Assembly (NCBI RefSeq): GCF_013031245.1
Contig: NZ_WPZL01000001.1
Span: 248,001-312,000, forward strand
DNA from: Ruegeria lacuscaerulensis
Lineage (GTDB): Bacteria > Pseudomonadota > Alphaproteobacteria > Rhodobacterales > Rhodobacteraceae
Direction of reading: 5' to 3'
DNA: 64,000 bases
Shown here: positions 46,097 to 56,371 of the stretch, one piece after another
Numbering within the stretch: the stretch's first letter is position 1
Layout of the letters: each line of letters starts with the position of its first letter
Position numbers and translations under genes: made by a program
The notes under the pieces: generated by a model
The model's input: the letters and a program-made list of their open reading frames with translations, nothing else
Told to the model about the DNA's origin: nothing
The model's database searches: none

Positions 46097-48280
46097 ATGG
46101 AAACCACCATCCTCTTTGCCCCGCTAGTGGGCGCTCTGCTCTGCGGGTTCGGCTGGAGATTCATTGGCGAGAAAGCCGCCATGTGGACCGCCACTGGCCT
46201 GTTGTTTCTGGCCTTTCTGCTCAGCTGGATCGTATTCTTCAGCTTCGATCCGTCGGCCTATCCCGGCGGATCCTACTCGGTGCCGGTTCTGCGGTTCATC
46301 GAAAGCGGTTCGCTGTCGACCGAGTGGGCGATCCGTCTGGACCGGCTGACCGCGATCATGCTGATCGTGGTGACGACTGTGTCGGCCTTTGTTCACCTCT
46401 ACAGCTTTGGCTACATGGATAACGATCCGCAATGGCGCGAAGGCGAGAGCTATAAGCCGCGGTTCTTCGCGTATCTGAGCTTTTTCACCTTTGCGATGCT
46501 GGCGCTGGTCACGGCGGACAACCTGGTACAGATGTTCTTTGGTTGGGAAGGCGTGGGCGTCGCGTCCTATCTGCTGATCGGTTTCTATTATCGCAAACCC
46601 AGCGCCAACGCGGCGGCGATCAAGGCCTTCGTTGTGAACCGGGTGGGCGATTTCGGCTTTGCACTTGGAATTTTCGCGATCTTCTTCCTGACCGACAGCA
46701 TCAGTTTCCCGGATGTATTTGCCTCGGCACCGACACTGGCGGAAACGCAGCTGCATTTCCTGTGGGGTGAATGGAACGCTATCGAGGTGATCTGCGTGCT
46801 GCTGTTCATCGGTGCGATGGGTAAATCGGCGCAGCTGATCCTGCACACATGGTTGCCGGACGCGATGGAGGGCCCGACGCCTGTGTCGGCGCTGATCCAC
46901 GCTGCGACCATGGTGACTGCGGGTGTATTTCTGGTCTGCCGTATGTCACCACTGTTCGAATTTGCGCCGGGCGCTGCGGGTTTCGTGACCGTGCTGGGGG
47001 CCTCGACCGCGTTCTTTGCCGCGACTGTGGGTCTGGTCCAGACTGACATCAAGCGCGTCATCGCTTATTCGACCTGTTCGCAGCTGGGCTACATGTTCGT
47101 GGCCGCAGGTGTTGGCATGTATTCGGCGGCGATGTTCCACCTGTTCACACACGCCTTTTTTAAGGCACTGTTGTTCCTGGGCGCCGGTTCGGTGATCCAC
47201 GCGATGCATCATGAGCAGGAGATGACCGAGTATGGCGGCCTGCGGAAGAAGATTCCTTATACCTTCTGGGCGATGATGATCGGTACGCTGGCCATCACCG
47301 GTGTGGGTATTCCGCTGACAACCATTGGCTTTGCCGGGTTCCTGTCCAAGGATGCCATCATCGAGAGCGCATATGCGGGTGGTTCGGCCTATGGCTTCTG
47401 GCTGCTGGTGATCGCGGCTGCGTTCACGTCGTTCTACAGCTGGCGTCTGATCTTCCTGACTTTCTACGGCGAGCCGCGCGGCGACAAGCACACGCATGAT
47501 CACGCACATGAAAGCCCGATGAGCATGCTGGTACCCTTGGGTGTTCTGTCTCTGGGTGCTGTGTTTGCCGGGATGATCTGGTACGGCAACTTCTTTGGCC
47601 ACGCTGACAAGGTCGGTAAGTTTTATGGCATTCCGGTTGCAGAGGCGTCGGAGCATGCCGAAGCGGGTGATCATGCCGAAGCTGGTGCCCACGGCGAGGA
47701 AGCGGCGCAGGCCGATACCGCACACGCGGATGACAGCCATGCAGACGAAGGCCACGCCGATGAGGTTGCCCATGGTGAAGAGACCGCCAAGGGCGGCGAT
47801 CACCACTATGTCTTTGCTGGTGAGCCGGGTGAGGGCGGGATCTACATTGCGCCGGACAACCACGTGCTGGACGATGCTCATGCTGCTCCAAAATGGGTCA
47901 AGGTTTCACCGTTCATCGCGATGGTGCTGGGCTTTGTCGTGGCCTACTGGTTCTACATCGTGAACACCTCGCTCCCGGCGCGCCTGGCGGCAAACCAGCG
48001 CCCGCTGTACCTGTTCCTGCTGAACAAGTGGTACTTTGACGAGATCTACGATGCGGTCTTTGTCAAACCCACAGTGGCGCTTGGCCGGTTCCTTTGGAAA
48101 CGCGGTGATGGCAACACGATTGACGGTTTCCTGAACGGGGTTGCCATGGGCGTTGTGCCCTTCTTCACCCGCCTCGCAGGCAAGGCGCAGACGGGCTACA
48201 TCTTTACTTACGCCTTCTGGATGGTTCTGGGCATAGCCGCCCTTGTCACCTGGATGTCGATCGGCGGAGGCGCACACTAA
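46097..48280 (+). CDS. nuoL: NADH-quinone oxidoreductase subunit L with His/Asp-rich loop
   Basis: A 727-residue antiporter-like subunit, longer than the roughly 610 residues of E. coli Nuo[21 protein letters not shown] and the lysine/glutamate helices of the proton channel are intact. The extra length is a polar loop near the C-terminal helices: HTHDHAHES at about residues 464-472 and a run of [11 protein letters not shown]- and [11 protein letters not shown]-like repeats at about 519-560. The C-terminal lateral helix and last membrane helix follow. The stop overlaps nuoM by one base. Confidence 0.96.
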   Translation: METTILFAPLVGALLCGFGWRFIGEKAAMWTATGLLFLAFLLSWIVFFSFDPSAYPGGSYSVPVLRFIESGSLSTEWAIRLDRLTAIMLIVVTTVSAFVHLYSFGYMDNDPQWREGESYKPRFFAYLSFFTFAMLALVTADNLVQMFFGWEGVGVASYLLIGFYYRKPSANAAAIKAFVVNRVGDFGFALGIFAIFFLTDSISFPDVFASAPTLAETQLHFLWGEWNAIEVICVLLFIGAMGKSAQLILHTWLPDAMEGPTPVSALIHAATMVTAGVFLVCRMSPLFEFAPGAAGFVTVLGASTAFFAATVGLVQTDIKRVIAYSTCSQLGYMFVAAGVGMYSAAMFHLFTHAFFKALLFLGAGSVIHAMHHEQEMTEYGGLRKKIPYTFWAMMIGTLAITGVGIPLTTIGFAGFLSKDAIIESAYAGGSAYGFWLLVIAAAFTSFYSWRLIFLTFYGEPRGDKHTHDHAHESPMSMLVPLGVLSLGAVFAGMIWYGNFFGHADKVGKFYGIPVAEASEHAEAGDHAEAGAHGEEAAQADTAHADDSHADEGHADEVAHGEETAKGGDHHYVFAGEPGEGGIYIAPDNHVLDDAHAAPKWVKVSPFIAMVLGFVVAYWFYIVNTSLPARLAANQRPLYLFLLNKWYFDEIYDAVFVKPTVALGRFLWKRGDGNTIDGFLNGVAMGVVPFFTRLAGKAQTGYIFTYAFWMVLGIAALVTWMSIGGGAH

Positions 48281-49824
48281 TGGATAATATCCTCTCCATC
48301 GTCACCTTCATCCCCGCTGTGGCGGCAGGCATCCTGGCCCTGTTCCTACATGGCGAGGACCCGGCGGCACAGCGCAACGCGAAATGGGTTGCGCTGGTGG
48401 CAACCACGGTGACGTTCCTTGTCTCGATCGGCATCTATACCGGCTTTGACCCCTCGAACACCGGCTTCCAGATGGTGGAAGAGGGTGAGTGGCTTATGGG
48501 CCTGAAATACAAGATGGGCGTCGACGGGATCAGTGTTCTGTTCGTGCTGCTGACCACTTTCATCATGCCGCTGACCATTCTGGCCAGTTGGCAGGTCACG
48601 GATCGCGTCAAGGAATACATGATCGCCTTCCTGCTGCTGGAAACGCTGATGCTGGGCGTGTTCATGGCGCTGGATCTGGTGTTGTTCTACCTGTTCTTCG
48701 AAGCAGGCCTGATTCCGATGTTCCTGATCATCGGTGTCTGGGGCGGAAAAGACCGTATCTATGCCAGCTTCAAGTTCTTCCTCTATACCTTCCTCGGCTC
48801 GGTGCTGATGCTGGTGGCGATGGTTGCGATGTATTCCGATGCGGGCACCACAGACATCGAAGCGCTGATGAGCCACCAGTTCTCGTCCGAAGGCTTCACT
48901 GTGCTGGGCATCTATGTTGTCGGCGGTCTGCAGACGCTGATGTTCCTGGCTTTCTTTGCATCCTTTGCAGTGAAGATGCCGATGTGGCCGGTGCACACCT
49001 GGTTGCCGGACGCGCACGTGCAGGCCCCGACCGCGGGTTCGGTCGTGCTGGCGGCTATTCTGTTGAAGATGGGCGGCTATGGCTTCCTGCGGTTCAGCCT
49101 GCCAATGTTCCCAGTCGGCTCGGCGGTGATGACCGATCTGGTGCTATGGATGTCGGCCATTGCCGTTGTCTACACCTCGCTGGTGGCACTGGTGCAGGAG
49201 GATATGAAGAAGCTGATCGCTTATTCCTCGGTCGCGCATATGGGTTTCGTGACCATGGGGATCTTCGCGGCAAACCAGCAAGGCGTTGACGGGGCCATCT
49301 TCCAGATGCTCAGCCACGGGTTCATCTCGGCGGCGCTCTTCCTTTGCGTTGGTGTGATCTATGACCGGATGCACACCCGCGATATCGAAGCGTACGGAGG
49401 TCTGGTCATTCGGATGCCCGCATACGCCCTGGTCTTCATGCTGTTTACCATGGCAAATGTGGGTTTGCCGGGGACTAGCGGGTTCATCGGGGAGTTCCTG
49501 ACATTGATGGGTACGTTCCAGGTCAATACTTGGGTGACGGCTGTGGCGGCCTCAGGTGTGATTTTCTCGGCGGCTTATGCGCTGTGGCTGTATCGTCGGG
49601 TCGTGTTTGGCGATCTGATCAAGGAAAGCCTCAAGGCAATGACCGACATGAGTTCGCGCGAGCGGCTGATCTTTGCGCCGCTGATCGTGATGACCATCCT
49701 GCTGGGCGTTTACCCGTCGCTGGTGACCGACGTGATCGGTAACTCGACTGCCGCGCTGATTTCGAACTATGACACGGCTCTGGCCGCGGCTGAGGCTGCG
49801 ACCCAGACGGCCGCTTCGCATTAA
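48280..49824 (+). CDS. nuoM: NADH-quinone oxidoreductase subunit M
   Basis: A 514-residue antiporter-like proton pump subunit with about 14 helices. [20 protein letters not shown] is the characteristic motif, and [18 protein letters not shown] the conserved second half. The key channel glutamate is in the [17 protein letters not shown] helix. The start overlaps the nuoL stop by one base (TAATG), and nuoN follows after 15 bases. Confidence 0.96.
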   Translation: MDNILSIVTFIPAVAAGILALFLHGEDPAAQRNAKWVALVATTVTFLVSIGIYTGFDPSNTGFQMVEEGEWLMGLKYKMGVDGISVLFVLLTTFIMPLTILASWQVTDRVKEYMIAFLLLETLMLGVFMALDLVLFYLFFEAGLIPMFLIIGVWGGKDRIYASFKFFLYTFLGSVLMLVAMVAMYSDAGTTDIEALMSHQFSSEGFTVLGIYVVGGLQTLMFLAFFASFAVKMPMWPVHTWLPDAHVQAPTAGSVVLAAILLKMGGYGFLRFSLPMFPVGSAVMTDLVLWMSAIAVVYTSLVALVQEDMKKLIAYSSVAHMGFVTMGIFAANQQGVDGAIFQMLSHGFISAALFLCVGVIYDRMHTRDIEAYGGLVIRMPAYALVFMLFTMANVGLPGTSGFIGEFLTLMGTFQVNTWVTAVAASGVIFSAAYALWLYRRVVFGDLIKESLKAMTDMSSRERLIFAPLIVMTILLGVYPSLVTDVIGNSTAALISNYDTALAAAEAATQTAASH

Positions 49825-49839
49825 GGGAGCTTTGGAGAC

Positions 49840-51282
49840 ATGATCCAGGCTGATCTGACAATAATCCTGCCGGAAATCGTTCTGGCTGTATATGCGATGG
49901 CTGCTCTGATTGGGGCGGTCTACACAACGAAAGACGGTCTGGCACCTGTACTGGTTTGGGTGACAGCGGGTCTGATGGCGCTGTTGTCGTTCTGGATCGC
50001 TACCAACGGCGACGGAACCAACGTGGCGTTCAACGGCATGTTCGTGGATGACGGGTTCTCACGCTTTGCCAAGGTCGCAATCCTGCTGTCGGCTGCCGCG
50101 GTGCTGGTGATGAGTCAGGACTACATGAACCGCCGCGGCCTGTTGCGGTTCGAATTCCCTTTGCTGGTGGCGCTGGCGGCCGTGGGCATGATGATGATGG
50201 TCAGTGCAGGCGATCTGATGTCTTTGTACATGGGGTTGGAGCTGCAGTCGCTGTCCCTTTATGTCGTCGCCGCGCTGCGCCGCGACAGCGCCAAGTCAAC
50301 CGAGGCCGGTCTGAAGTACTTTGTGCTGGGCGCGCTCAGCTCGGGTCTGCTGCTCTACGGTGCGTCGCTGGTCTACGGCTTTACCGGCACCACGCTGTTC
50401 TCGGGGATCATCCAGACGGTTCATCTCGGAGATGTTTCGGTCGGCCTGCTGTTCGGCCTGATCTTCCTGATCTCGGGTCTTGCGTTCAAGGTTTCGGCCG
50501 TGCCTTTCCACATGTGGACACCGGATGTGTACGAAGGTTCGCCCACACCGATTACCGCCTTCTTTGCCACTGCGCCGAAAGTGGCGGCGATGGCCCTGTT
50601 TGCGCGCCTGATGCACGACGCCTTTGGCGGTATCGTGGCGGATTGGCAGCAGGTAATCGTGCTGCTGTCGGTGCTGTCCATGCTGCTGGGTGCCGTTGCG
50701 GCGATTGGTCAGCGCGACATCAAGCGGCTGATGGCGTTCTCGTCGATTGCACATATGGGCTATGCACTGATTGGTCTGGCGGCTGGTACTGAAATGGGCA
50801 TCAAAGCGATGCTGATGTATCTGGCGATTTATGTGACCATGAATATCGGTACCTTTGCCTTCATCCTGATGATGGAGCGGGACGGAAAACCCGTCACCGA
50901 TATCGATGCCCTGCGGCAATACTCAAAGCGCGATCCAGGCAAGGCCCTCGCTGTTCTGATCCTGATGTTCTCGCTTGCGGGCGTACCGCCGATGCTGGGC
51001 TTTTTTGCCAAGTTCGGCGTCTGGCAGGCCGGTATCAACGCAGGTCTGACCGGTTTGGTCATCGCCTCGGCCATCGCCTCGGTCATCGGTGCCTTCTATT
51101 ATATTCGGATCGTTTACTACATGTACTTCGGGGCCGAGAACGAAGACCCGATCGAAACACATTCCACACCTGTTCTGTGGGCTGCCCTGATGGGATCAGC
51201 CGCCCTGATGCTGGTCGGGGTGTTCTATCAGTTCGGCATCGAAGGCGCAGCGGCAGCTGCGGCAGCGACACTTGTCAACTGA
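49840..51282 (+). CDS. nuoN: NADH-quinone oxidoreductase subunit N
   Basis: A 480-residue antiporter-like subunit, the last gene of the operon. [20 protein letters not shown] holds the channel glutamate and [20 protein letters not shown] the conserved lysine-side motif, with [18 protein letters not shown] later. GGGAG precedes the ATG. A rho-independent terminator follows 24 bases after the stop, which ends the Complex I transcript. Confidence 0.96.
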   Translation: MIQADLTIILPEIVLAVYAMAALIGAVYTTKDGLAPVLVWVTAGLMALLSFWIATNGDGTNVAFNGMFVDDGFSRFAKVAILLSAAAVLVMSQDYMNRRGLLRFEFPLLVALAAVGMMMMVSAGDLMSLYMGLELQSLSLYVVAALRRDSAKSTEAGLKYFVLGALSSGLLLYGASLVYGFTGTTLFSGIIQTVHLGDVSVGLLFGLIFLISGLAFKVSAVPFHMWTPDVYEGSPTPITAFFATAPKVAAMALFARLMHDAFGGIVADWQQVIVLLSVLSMLLGAVAAIGQRDIKRLMAFSSIAHMGYALIGLAAGTEMGIKAMLMYLAIYVTMNIGTFAFILMMERDGKPVTDIDALRQYSKRDPGKALAVLILMFSLAGVPPMLGFFAKFGVWQAGINAGLTGLVIASAIASVIGAFYYIRIVYYMYFGAENEDPIETHSTPVLWAALMGSAALMLVGVFYQFGIEGAAAAAAATLVN

Positions 51283-51306
51283 CGTGTTTGAGATTCATTT
51301 GCAGGG

Positions 51307-51333
51307 GGCTCGGTCGGCAGACCGGGCCTTTTT
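51307..51333 (+). terminator. Rho-independent terminator of the nuo operon
   Basis: GGCTCGGTC (51307-51315) pairs with GACCGGGCC (51320-51328), with one G-T wobble and a 4-base loop, followed by five T. It ends only 3 bases before the birA ATG, so read-through could still supply birA. Confidence 0.72.
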
Positions 51334-51336
51334 GAC

Positions 51337-52086
51337 ATGACCGATTGGCCGCAAGGATATGGCCTGCACATCGTGCAGGAGGTTGACAGCACTCTGAACG
51401 AAGCCGCCCGGCTTGCGCCTACGGCGCAGGGCCCGGTCTGGATCATGGCCCATCACCAAACCGCCGCACGGGGGCGGCGGGGCAGGGTATGGGCCAACCC
51501 TAAAGGCAATCTGGCAGCGACCCTGTTGATGCGGCCGCAAGGCAACCCGGAACAGGCGGCGCTGCGCAGCTTTGTGGCGGCACTGGCCCTGTTCGATGCC
51601 TGTGTCGCTGTGACCGGGCGCGCGGATGGATTGTCGCTGAAATGGCCCAATGATGTATTGCTGAATGGTGGGAAACTGGCCGGTATCCTGCTGGAGAGCA
51701 CTGGCAAGGGGCGTGGTCTCTCGCACCTGTGCATCGGGATTGGCGTAAACCTGTCCGAAGCGCCGCCCGCCTACGCAGTTGAAAAGAGCGCCGTTCGACC
51801 CGTCTCGCTGCTTTCGGAGACAGGTGCCGCCGTCATCCCCGAGGATTTTCTGACTGAGCTGGCCGCAGCTTACGCGCGATATGAAACCCAGTTCGCGACA
51901 TATGGGTTCGAACCGATCCGAACAGCCTGGCTCTCACGTGCCGCCAAATTGGGAGAGGTCATCACAGCCCGGACCTCAACATCGGAAACGGTCGGGACCT
52001 TTGAAACCGTGGACGTGAATGGCAACCTTGTCCTAAAGACCGCCAAGGGTCGCGCCAGCATACCTGCGGCGGATGTATATTTCTGA
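51337..52086 (+). CDS. birA: Biotin--[acetyl-CoA-carboxylase] ligase
   Basis: A 249-residue biotin protein ligase of the short type: it begins at the catalytic domain (IVQEVDSTLNEAARLA) with no N-terminal DNA-binding domain, so it cannot act as a repressor like E. coli BirA. The ATP/biotin loop is HHQTAARGRRGRVWANPKGN, and WPNDVLLNGGKLAGILLE completes the active site. It would biotinylate MccA (Lys606, encoded at 28.6 kb) and acetyl-CoA carboxylase. coaX follows by 11 bases. Confidence 0.93.
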   Translation: MTDWPQGYGLHIVQEVDSTLNEAARLAPTAQGPVWIMAHHQTAARGRRGRVWANPKGNLAATLLMRPQGNPEQAALRSFVAALALFDACVAVTGRADGLSLKWPNDVLLNGGKLAGILLESTGKGRGLSHLCIGIGVNLSEAPPAYAVEKSAVRPVSLLSETGAAVIPEDFLTELAAAYARYETQFATYGFEPIRTAWLSRAAKLGEVITARTSTSETVGTFETVDVNGNLVLKTAKGRASIPAADVYF

Positions 52087-52097
52087 AGGAGGCTTGG

Positions 52098-52877
52098 ATG
52101 CTTCTTGCAATCGACTGCGGCAACACAAATACCGTTTTCTCGATTTGGGACGGCGAGAATTTCCTGTGCACCTTGCGCACCTCGACCCATCATTCCCGCA
52201 CGGCAGATGCCTATTTCACCTGGTATTCGACACTGGTGAAGCACTACGGGATTGAGGCGGACATCACCGATGTGATCATTGCGTCGACAGTACCGCGCGT
52301 GGTGTTCAACTTGCGCATATTCGCCGACCGATTTTTTGGCTGCCGACCCCTTGTTGTGGGCAAACCTGAATGCCTTCTGCCCGTCGCACCGCGTATTGAC
52401 GAAGGCACCATTCCCGGCCCCGATCGTCTGGCGAATGCGGTCGGCGCCTTTGACCGCCATGGCGGCGATGTGGTTGTTGTTGATTTCGGCACAGCCACGA
52501 ATTTTGACGTTGTCGCCTCGGACGGGGCCTATGTCGGTGGCATCATCGCTCCGGGCGTGAACCTCAGCCTCGAGGCTTTGCACCAGGGGGCTGCAGCATT
52601 GCCACATATCGACATTACGCGACCGGAAAAAGTGATTGGTACGAATACGGTTGGCTGTATTCAGTCAGGCGTGTATTGGGGCTATTCCGGATTGATTGAG
52701 GGGCTTATTGCGCGGATCAAGGCGGAATATGGAATGCCGATGAAAGTCGTCGGAACCGGAGGGCTTGCGCCTCTGTTCGATCAGGCAGATGTCGGGTTTG
52801 ACGCGATCGAAGATGATTTGACGATGCACGGCCTGACCGTGATTTATCGCTATAACAAGGACAATGGCTCAACATGA
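52098..52877 (+). CDS. coaX: Type III pantothenate kinase
   Basis: A 259-residue acetate/sugar kinase-fold enzyme. MLLAIDCGNTNTVFSIWDG is the phosphate-binding motif and VVVDFGTATNFDVV the second nucleotide motif; GGIIAPGVNLSLEALHQGAA is diagnostic of CoaX. It phosphorylates pantothenate at the first step of CoA synthesis. AAGGAGG precedes the ATG, and the stop overlaps rnj by 4 bases. Confidence 0.94.
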   Translation: MLLAIDCGNTNTVFSIWDGENFLCTLRTSTHHSRTADAYFTWYSTLVKHYGIEADITDVIIASTVPRVVFNLRIFADRFFGCRPLVVGKPECLLPVAPRIDEGTIPGPDRLANAVGAFDRHGGDVVVVDFGTATNFDVVASDGAYVGGIIAPGVNLSLEALHQGAAALPHIDITRPEKVIGTNTVGCIQSGVYWGYSGLIEGLIARIKAEYGMPMKVVGTGGLAPLFDQADVGFDAIEDDLTMHGLTVIYRYNKDNGST

Positions 52878-54541
52878 GCAGTGAACGACTGATCTACCTG
52901 CCGCTGGGCGGTGCAGGTGAAATTGGCATGAATGCCTATGTCTACGGCTATGGTAAGCCGGGGCAGGAACGATTGATCCTCGTGGATCTCGGGGTGACGT
53001 TTCCGGATATGGACACGACGCCCGGTGTCGATCTGATCCATGCCGATATTTCGTGGCTGCGGGAACGCGCCGACCGGCTGGACGCTGTTTTCGTCACCCA
53101 CGCGCACGAAGATCATGTGGGCGCCGTGGCCCATTGTCATGACGCCCTAGGCGCACCGATTTATGCGCGCGCCTTCACCGCCAATATTGCGCGTCGCAAG
53201 ATGGAAGAGCACGGCCACCCCGAGGACGCTGTGCAGACTGTATCTGCTTGGCCCGAACAGATTTCGGTTGGTCCCTTTTCGATAGGGTTCTTGCCGGTCT
53301 CGCACTCGATCCCGGAAAGCGCTGCATTGGTGATCGACACGCCTGCGGGCCGGATCGTGCATTCCGGTGACTTCAAGCTGGATGCAAATCCAGTAGTCGG
53401 TGAACCCTTTGATCCTGACCTCTGGGACGAAGTGGCCAAACCCGGTGTCAAAGCATTGGTCTGCGACAGCACCAACGTGTTTTCCCCGCATGCCGGGCGT
53501 TCGGAATCAGAGGTCGGCCCCGAGATCGTCAAATTGGTGGAAAGCGCCGAGGGTATGGTGGTCGCGACTACTTTTGCGTCGAACGTGGCGCGGGTAAAGA
53601 CACTTGCCGAGGCCGGTCAAAAGGCCGGTCGTTCGGTGGTGTTGCTGGGCCGGGCCATGCGGCGGATGATCGAGGCGGCGACGGAAACGGGCATCCTTTT
53701 CGATTTCCCCAAGGTGATCAGCGCCGAAGAAGCGGTTGACCTGCCGCGCCAGAACCTCATGTTGATCGTGACCGGCAGCCAGGGCGAGCGTCGCGCCGCC
53801 AGTGCACAACTGGCACGCGGCAAATATCGCGGGCTGGAATTGAAAGAAGGCGACCTGTTCCTTTTCTCGTCCAAAACCATTCCCGGAAACGAGCGTGGAG
53901 TGATCTTCATCATGAACCAGCTCAGTGAAAAGGGCGTAGATGTGGTGGATGACAACTCGGGCCTGTATCACGTCTCGGGTCATGCCAACCGTCCTGACCT
54001 TGAGAAAGTGCATGCGCTGATCGACCCGCAAATGGTCATCCCGATGCACGGCGAACACCGCCATCTGCGCGAACACGCGAAACTGGCCGAGGCCGGTGGA
54101 CGAACCGGGATTCTGGCAGTCAACGGTACGATGCTGGACCTGACAGGCAATGCGCCTCAGGTTGTGGATTACATCGAAACAGGCCGGACCTATTTGGACG
54201 GCACCGTCAAGGTCGGCGCGCTGGATGGTGTCGTGCGCGACCGTATCCGGATGGCGTTGAACGGGCATGTGACGGTGACAGTCATTCTGGACGAAGAGGA
54301 CGAACCGCTGGGTGAACCCTGGTGCGACACGATGGGTTTGCCTGAAGTGGGGACATCCCGTGCCGCGCTGGTCGAGGTGCTGGAAGAGGACCTCAACCAG
54401 TTTCTCATGCGGGCCGAGGCCAAGACTCTGCGCGACGATGATAAGCTGGAAGAGGCCATGCGTCGCATCGTACGCCAGACCGCTAAAGCAGAGATTGGCA
54501 AAAAGCCCGAAGTGACGACAGTGATCAGCCGGATGAAATAG
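52874..54541 (+). CDS. rnj: Ribonuclease J
   Basis: A 555-residue metallo-beta-lactamase/beta-CASP ribonuclease. The zinc motif HAHEDH is at residues 76-81, VSHSIPES-type and HSGDFKLD ligands follow, and the beta-CASP domain and GHANRPDLEKVHALIDPQMVIPMHGEHRHL complete the core. It acts as an endo- and 5'-3' exoribonuclease in RNA processing and turnover. It overlaps coaX by 4 bases; the birA-coaX-rnj order is common in Rhodobacterales. The next gene is convergent. Confidence 0.94.
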   Translation: MSSERLIYLPLGGAGEIGMNAYVYGYGKPGQERLILVDLGVTFPDMDTTPGVDLIHADISWLRERADRLDAVFVTHAHEDHVGAVAHCHDALGAPIYARAFTANIARRKMEEHGHPEDAVQTVSAWPEQISVGPFSIGFLPVSHSIPESAALVIDTPAGRIVHSGDFKLDANPVVGEPFDPDLWDEVAKPGVKALVCDSTNVFSPHAGRSESEVGPEIVKLVESAEGMVVATTFASNVARVKTLAEAGQKAGRSVVLLGRAMRRMIEAATETGILFDFPKVISAEEAVDLPRQNLMLIVTGSQGERRAASAQLARGKYRGLELKEGDLFLFSSKTIPGNERGVIFIMNQLSEKGVDVVDDNSGLYHVSGHANRPDLEKVHALIDPQMVIPMHGEHRHLREHAKLAEAGGRTGILAVNGTMLDLTGNAPQVVDYIETGRTYLDGTVKVGALDGVVRDRIRMALNGHVTVTVILDEEDEPLGEPWCDTMGLPEVGTSRAALVEVLEEDLNQFLMRAEAKTLRDDDKLEEAMRRIVRQTAKAEIGKKPEVTTVISRMK

Positions 54542-54551
54542 TGGCCGCTGC

Positions 54552-55253
54552 CTAGTCGTTCTCCGGCATCGAGTAGCCTTTCAGTTGTAAAAACAGGCTT
54601 TGTTCCTCGTTATTCAGATACATTGGAACAGCGGCGGGCGGTTCGGGGCGCGTGACCCGAGCTGCCACTTCCGCCAGCACAACCTCGGTAATAAAGGGTA
54701 AATCCAGTTCACGCGCCCGGCTAAGTGAGACCCATTGCAAATGGGACAACTCATCGGATGCGCGGCTGAAATCATCGAGGTCACCCTGAATCGCCCCGGC
54801 ATCCACCAAAAAGAACCGTGCATCAAACCGTCGTGGGCGGCCCGGTGGTGTCACGGCGCGGAAAACAAACTGAAGCGCATTGGCCGCAGGGCGAAACCCC
54901 ATTGCGGCAAAGCTCTGCCAATCACCGGGGATGGTTTCGTCCCAGTCGCCGGGCTCTCCCAGAACCAGCCCGGTCTCCTCCCACAATTCGCGGATCGCTG
55001 CAGCGGCCAGGGCGTTCTGTAGGTCCGGTTCAGAATGCTCGGACAACCGTTCGCTACATATGTCGGGGAGTGCTGTGGCCAACGGCACCGCATTATCCGC
55101 CGCGTCTACAGCACCGCCAGGAAACACGAATTTGTTAGGCATGAACGCGGCTTTTGCGCCCCGCTGACCCATCAGGATCGAAGGGTCGGTCAAACGGTCC
55201 CGCAGGACGATGACCGTTGCCGCATTCCGTATGGCTGATTTGTCTTCCGTCAT
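54552..55253 (-). CDS. NUDIX hydrolase
   Basis: A 233-residue NUDIX protein. The box is split: FVFPGGAVDAAD, then a long insertion of about 30 residues, then AAIRELWEETGLVLGE, which has the catalytic REx2EExGU core. The insertion before the core resembles NUDT19-like and other acyl-CoA-acting subfamilies, but specificity is not certain. It hydrolyses a nucleoside-diphosphate-linked substrate. It is convergent with rnj (gap 10 bases) and the DUF983 gene lies just upstream on the same strand. Confidence 0.85.
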   Translation of the reverse strand: MTEDKSAIRNAATVIVLRDRLTDPSILMGQRGAKAAFMPNKFVFPGGAVDAADNAVPLATALPDICSERLSEHSEPDLQNALAAAAIRELWEETGLVLGEPGDWDETIPGDWQSFAAMGFRPAANALQFVFRAVTPPGRPRRFDARFFLVDAGAIQGDLDDFSRASDELSHLQWVSLSRARELDLPFITEVVLAEVAARVTRPEPPAAVPMYLNNEEQSLFLQLKGYSMPEND

Positions 55254-55278
55254 GCCCTGTTAGACCCGTTCGCCCGAG

Positions 55279-55677
55279 TCACTGCGCATTCTCGAAGCCG
55301 TGCATACGACGGGCCCATTGATAGGCAACAACAGCCCCTTTTAGCCGGGGCAACAAAAACAGCGAAAGGGCTGTGCAGCCAATGGCAAAGATCAGGAACA
55401 TGGTCAGCGGCTCAGGACGCCAATTCACGTAAGACACATGCAGAGCAGGAGCCAGCAAGTGGCCGACAAACAGGATGGTCAAATAAGCAGGGCCATCATC
55501 CGCCCGGTGATGAAACAGTTCCTGACCACAACTGTTGCAACTGTCATTTACCTTCAGATAGCCATGTAAAAGCTTGCCCTCGCCACATTTCGGGCAGCGA
55601 CAGCGGAACCCTTTTACCAGTGCTGGCCAGGTCGGGCGGTCATTCTCGTCCGTAGTATCGATCGTTTGATCTGTCAT
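55279..55677 (-). CDS. DUF983-family zinc-ribbon membrane protein
   Basis: A 132-residue protein typical of DUF983. The cytoplasmic N-terminus has a zinc ribbon, RCRCPKCGEGKLLHGYL with CNSCGQEL, followed by two membrane helices (LTILFVGHLLAPALHVSYV and LTMFLIFAIGCTALSLFLLP). The family is widespread in alphaproteobacteria and of unknown function. It is divergent from the EF-hand gene and 25 bases upstream of the NUDIX gene, with which it is probably cotranscribed. Confidence 0.87.
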   Translation of the reverse strand: MTDQTIDTTDENDRPTWPALVKGFRCRCPKCGEGKLLHGYLKVNDSCNSCGQELFHHRADDGPAYLTILFVGHLLAPALHVSYVNWRPEPLTMFLIFAIGCTALSLFLLPRLKGAVVAYQWARRMHGFENAQ

Positions 55678-55897
55678 TTTGAAACTCGCGCGTTCAGGTT
55701 GGTGGAATATTGCGCTTGTTTTGCCCTGCGGAAAAGGGGGGTGCGTCGCTTTGTGTCGCGGAGCCCCGATGAAATTATCGGTCAGGTGCCGCCCGGTCAG
55801 GGCAAAAAAAATACATTTTGCGACGGAACCTGCGTTCCGGCCCGTTTGAACTTATGTGAGCAGCGGCGATGGGGCCGCGAAACAAAGGAAAAACGTT

Positions 55898-56365
55898 ATG
55901 AAAAGCGCGAAGTTCATTCCGGCCATCATCATCTCGGCAGTTGCAATTACGGGTACATCCGTTCTTGCGGCAGGTCCAAGAGATCGCGAACCTGTGACTT
56001 TCCAGGAGTTGGACGCAAATGGTGACGGTCAGGTGACACAGGAAGAAATGGAATCGCACCGGACGCAGCGATTCACCGAAACGGACACAGATGGCGACGG
56101 TAAGCTGAGCGTCGAGGAAGTGCAGGCAGCAGGTCAGAAGAAGGCCAGTGAGCGCGCAACCAGGATGTTCGAGAGATATGACGCCAACAATGATGGTTTT
56201 CTGACCGAGGATGAGTTGCCCAAGCCTCGCCGTGCTGGCAAGATGTTTGACCGTATCGACACGGATGGAAGTGGGACGATTTCGGAACAGGAATTTGCGG
56301 ATGCAAAAGAGCGGATGGGCCGCCATCACAGGAAACACGGCAAGGCGGACTCTGACGACAGCTGA
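55898..56365 (+). CDS. Periplasmic EF-hand protein
   Basis: A 155-residue protein with a signal peptide ending near residue 25 (SVLAAG). It has four canonical EF-hand loops: residues 39-50 (DANGDGQVTQEE), 63-74 (DTDGDGKLSVEE), 95-106 (DANNDGFLTEDE) and 121-132 (DTDGSGTISEQE). All have Asp at position 1 and Glu at position 12. The C-terminus is His- and Asp-rich. It should bind calcium in the periplasm. It is the first gene of a unit with an ECF sigma factor, a small membrane protein and a metal-sensor-like protein. Confidence 0.88.
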   Translation: MKSAKFIPAIIISAVAITGTSVLAAGPRDREPVTFQELDANGDGQVTQEEMESHRTQRFTETDTDGDGKLSVEEVQAAGQKKASERATRMFERYDANNDGFLTEDELPKPRRAGKMFDRIDTDGSGTISEQEFADAKERMGRHHRKHGKADSDDS

Positions 56366-56371
56366 TGAAGG

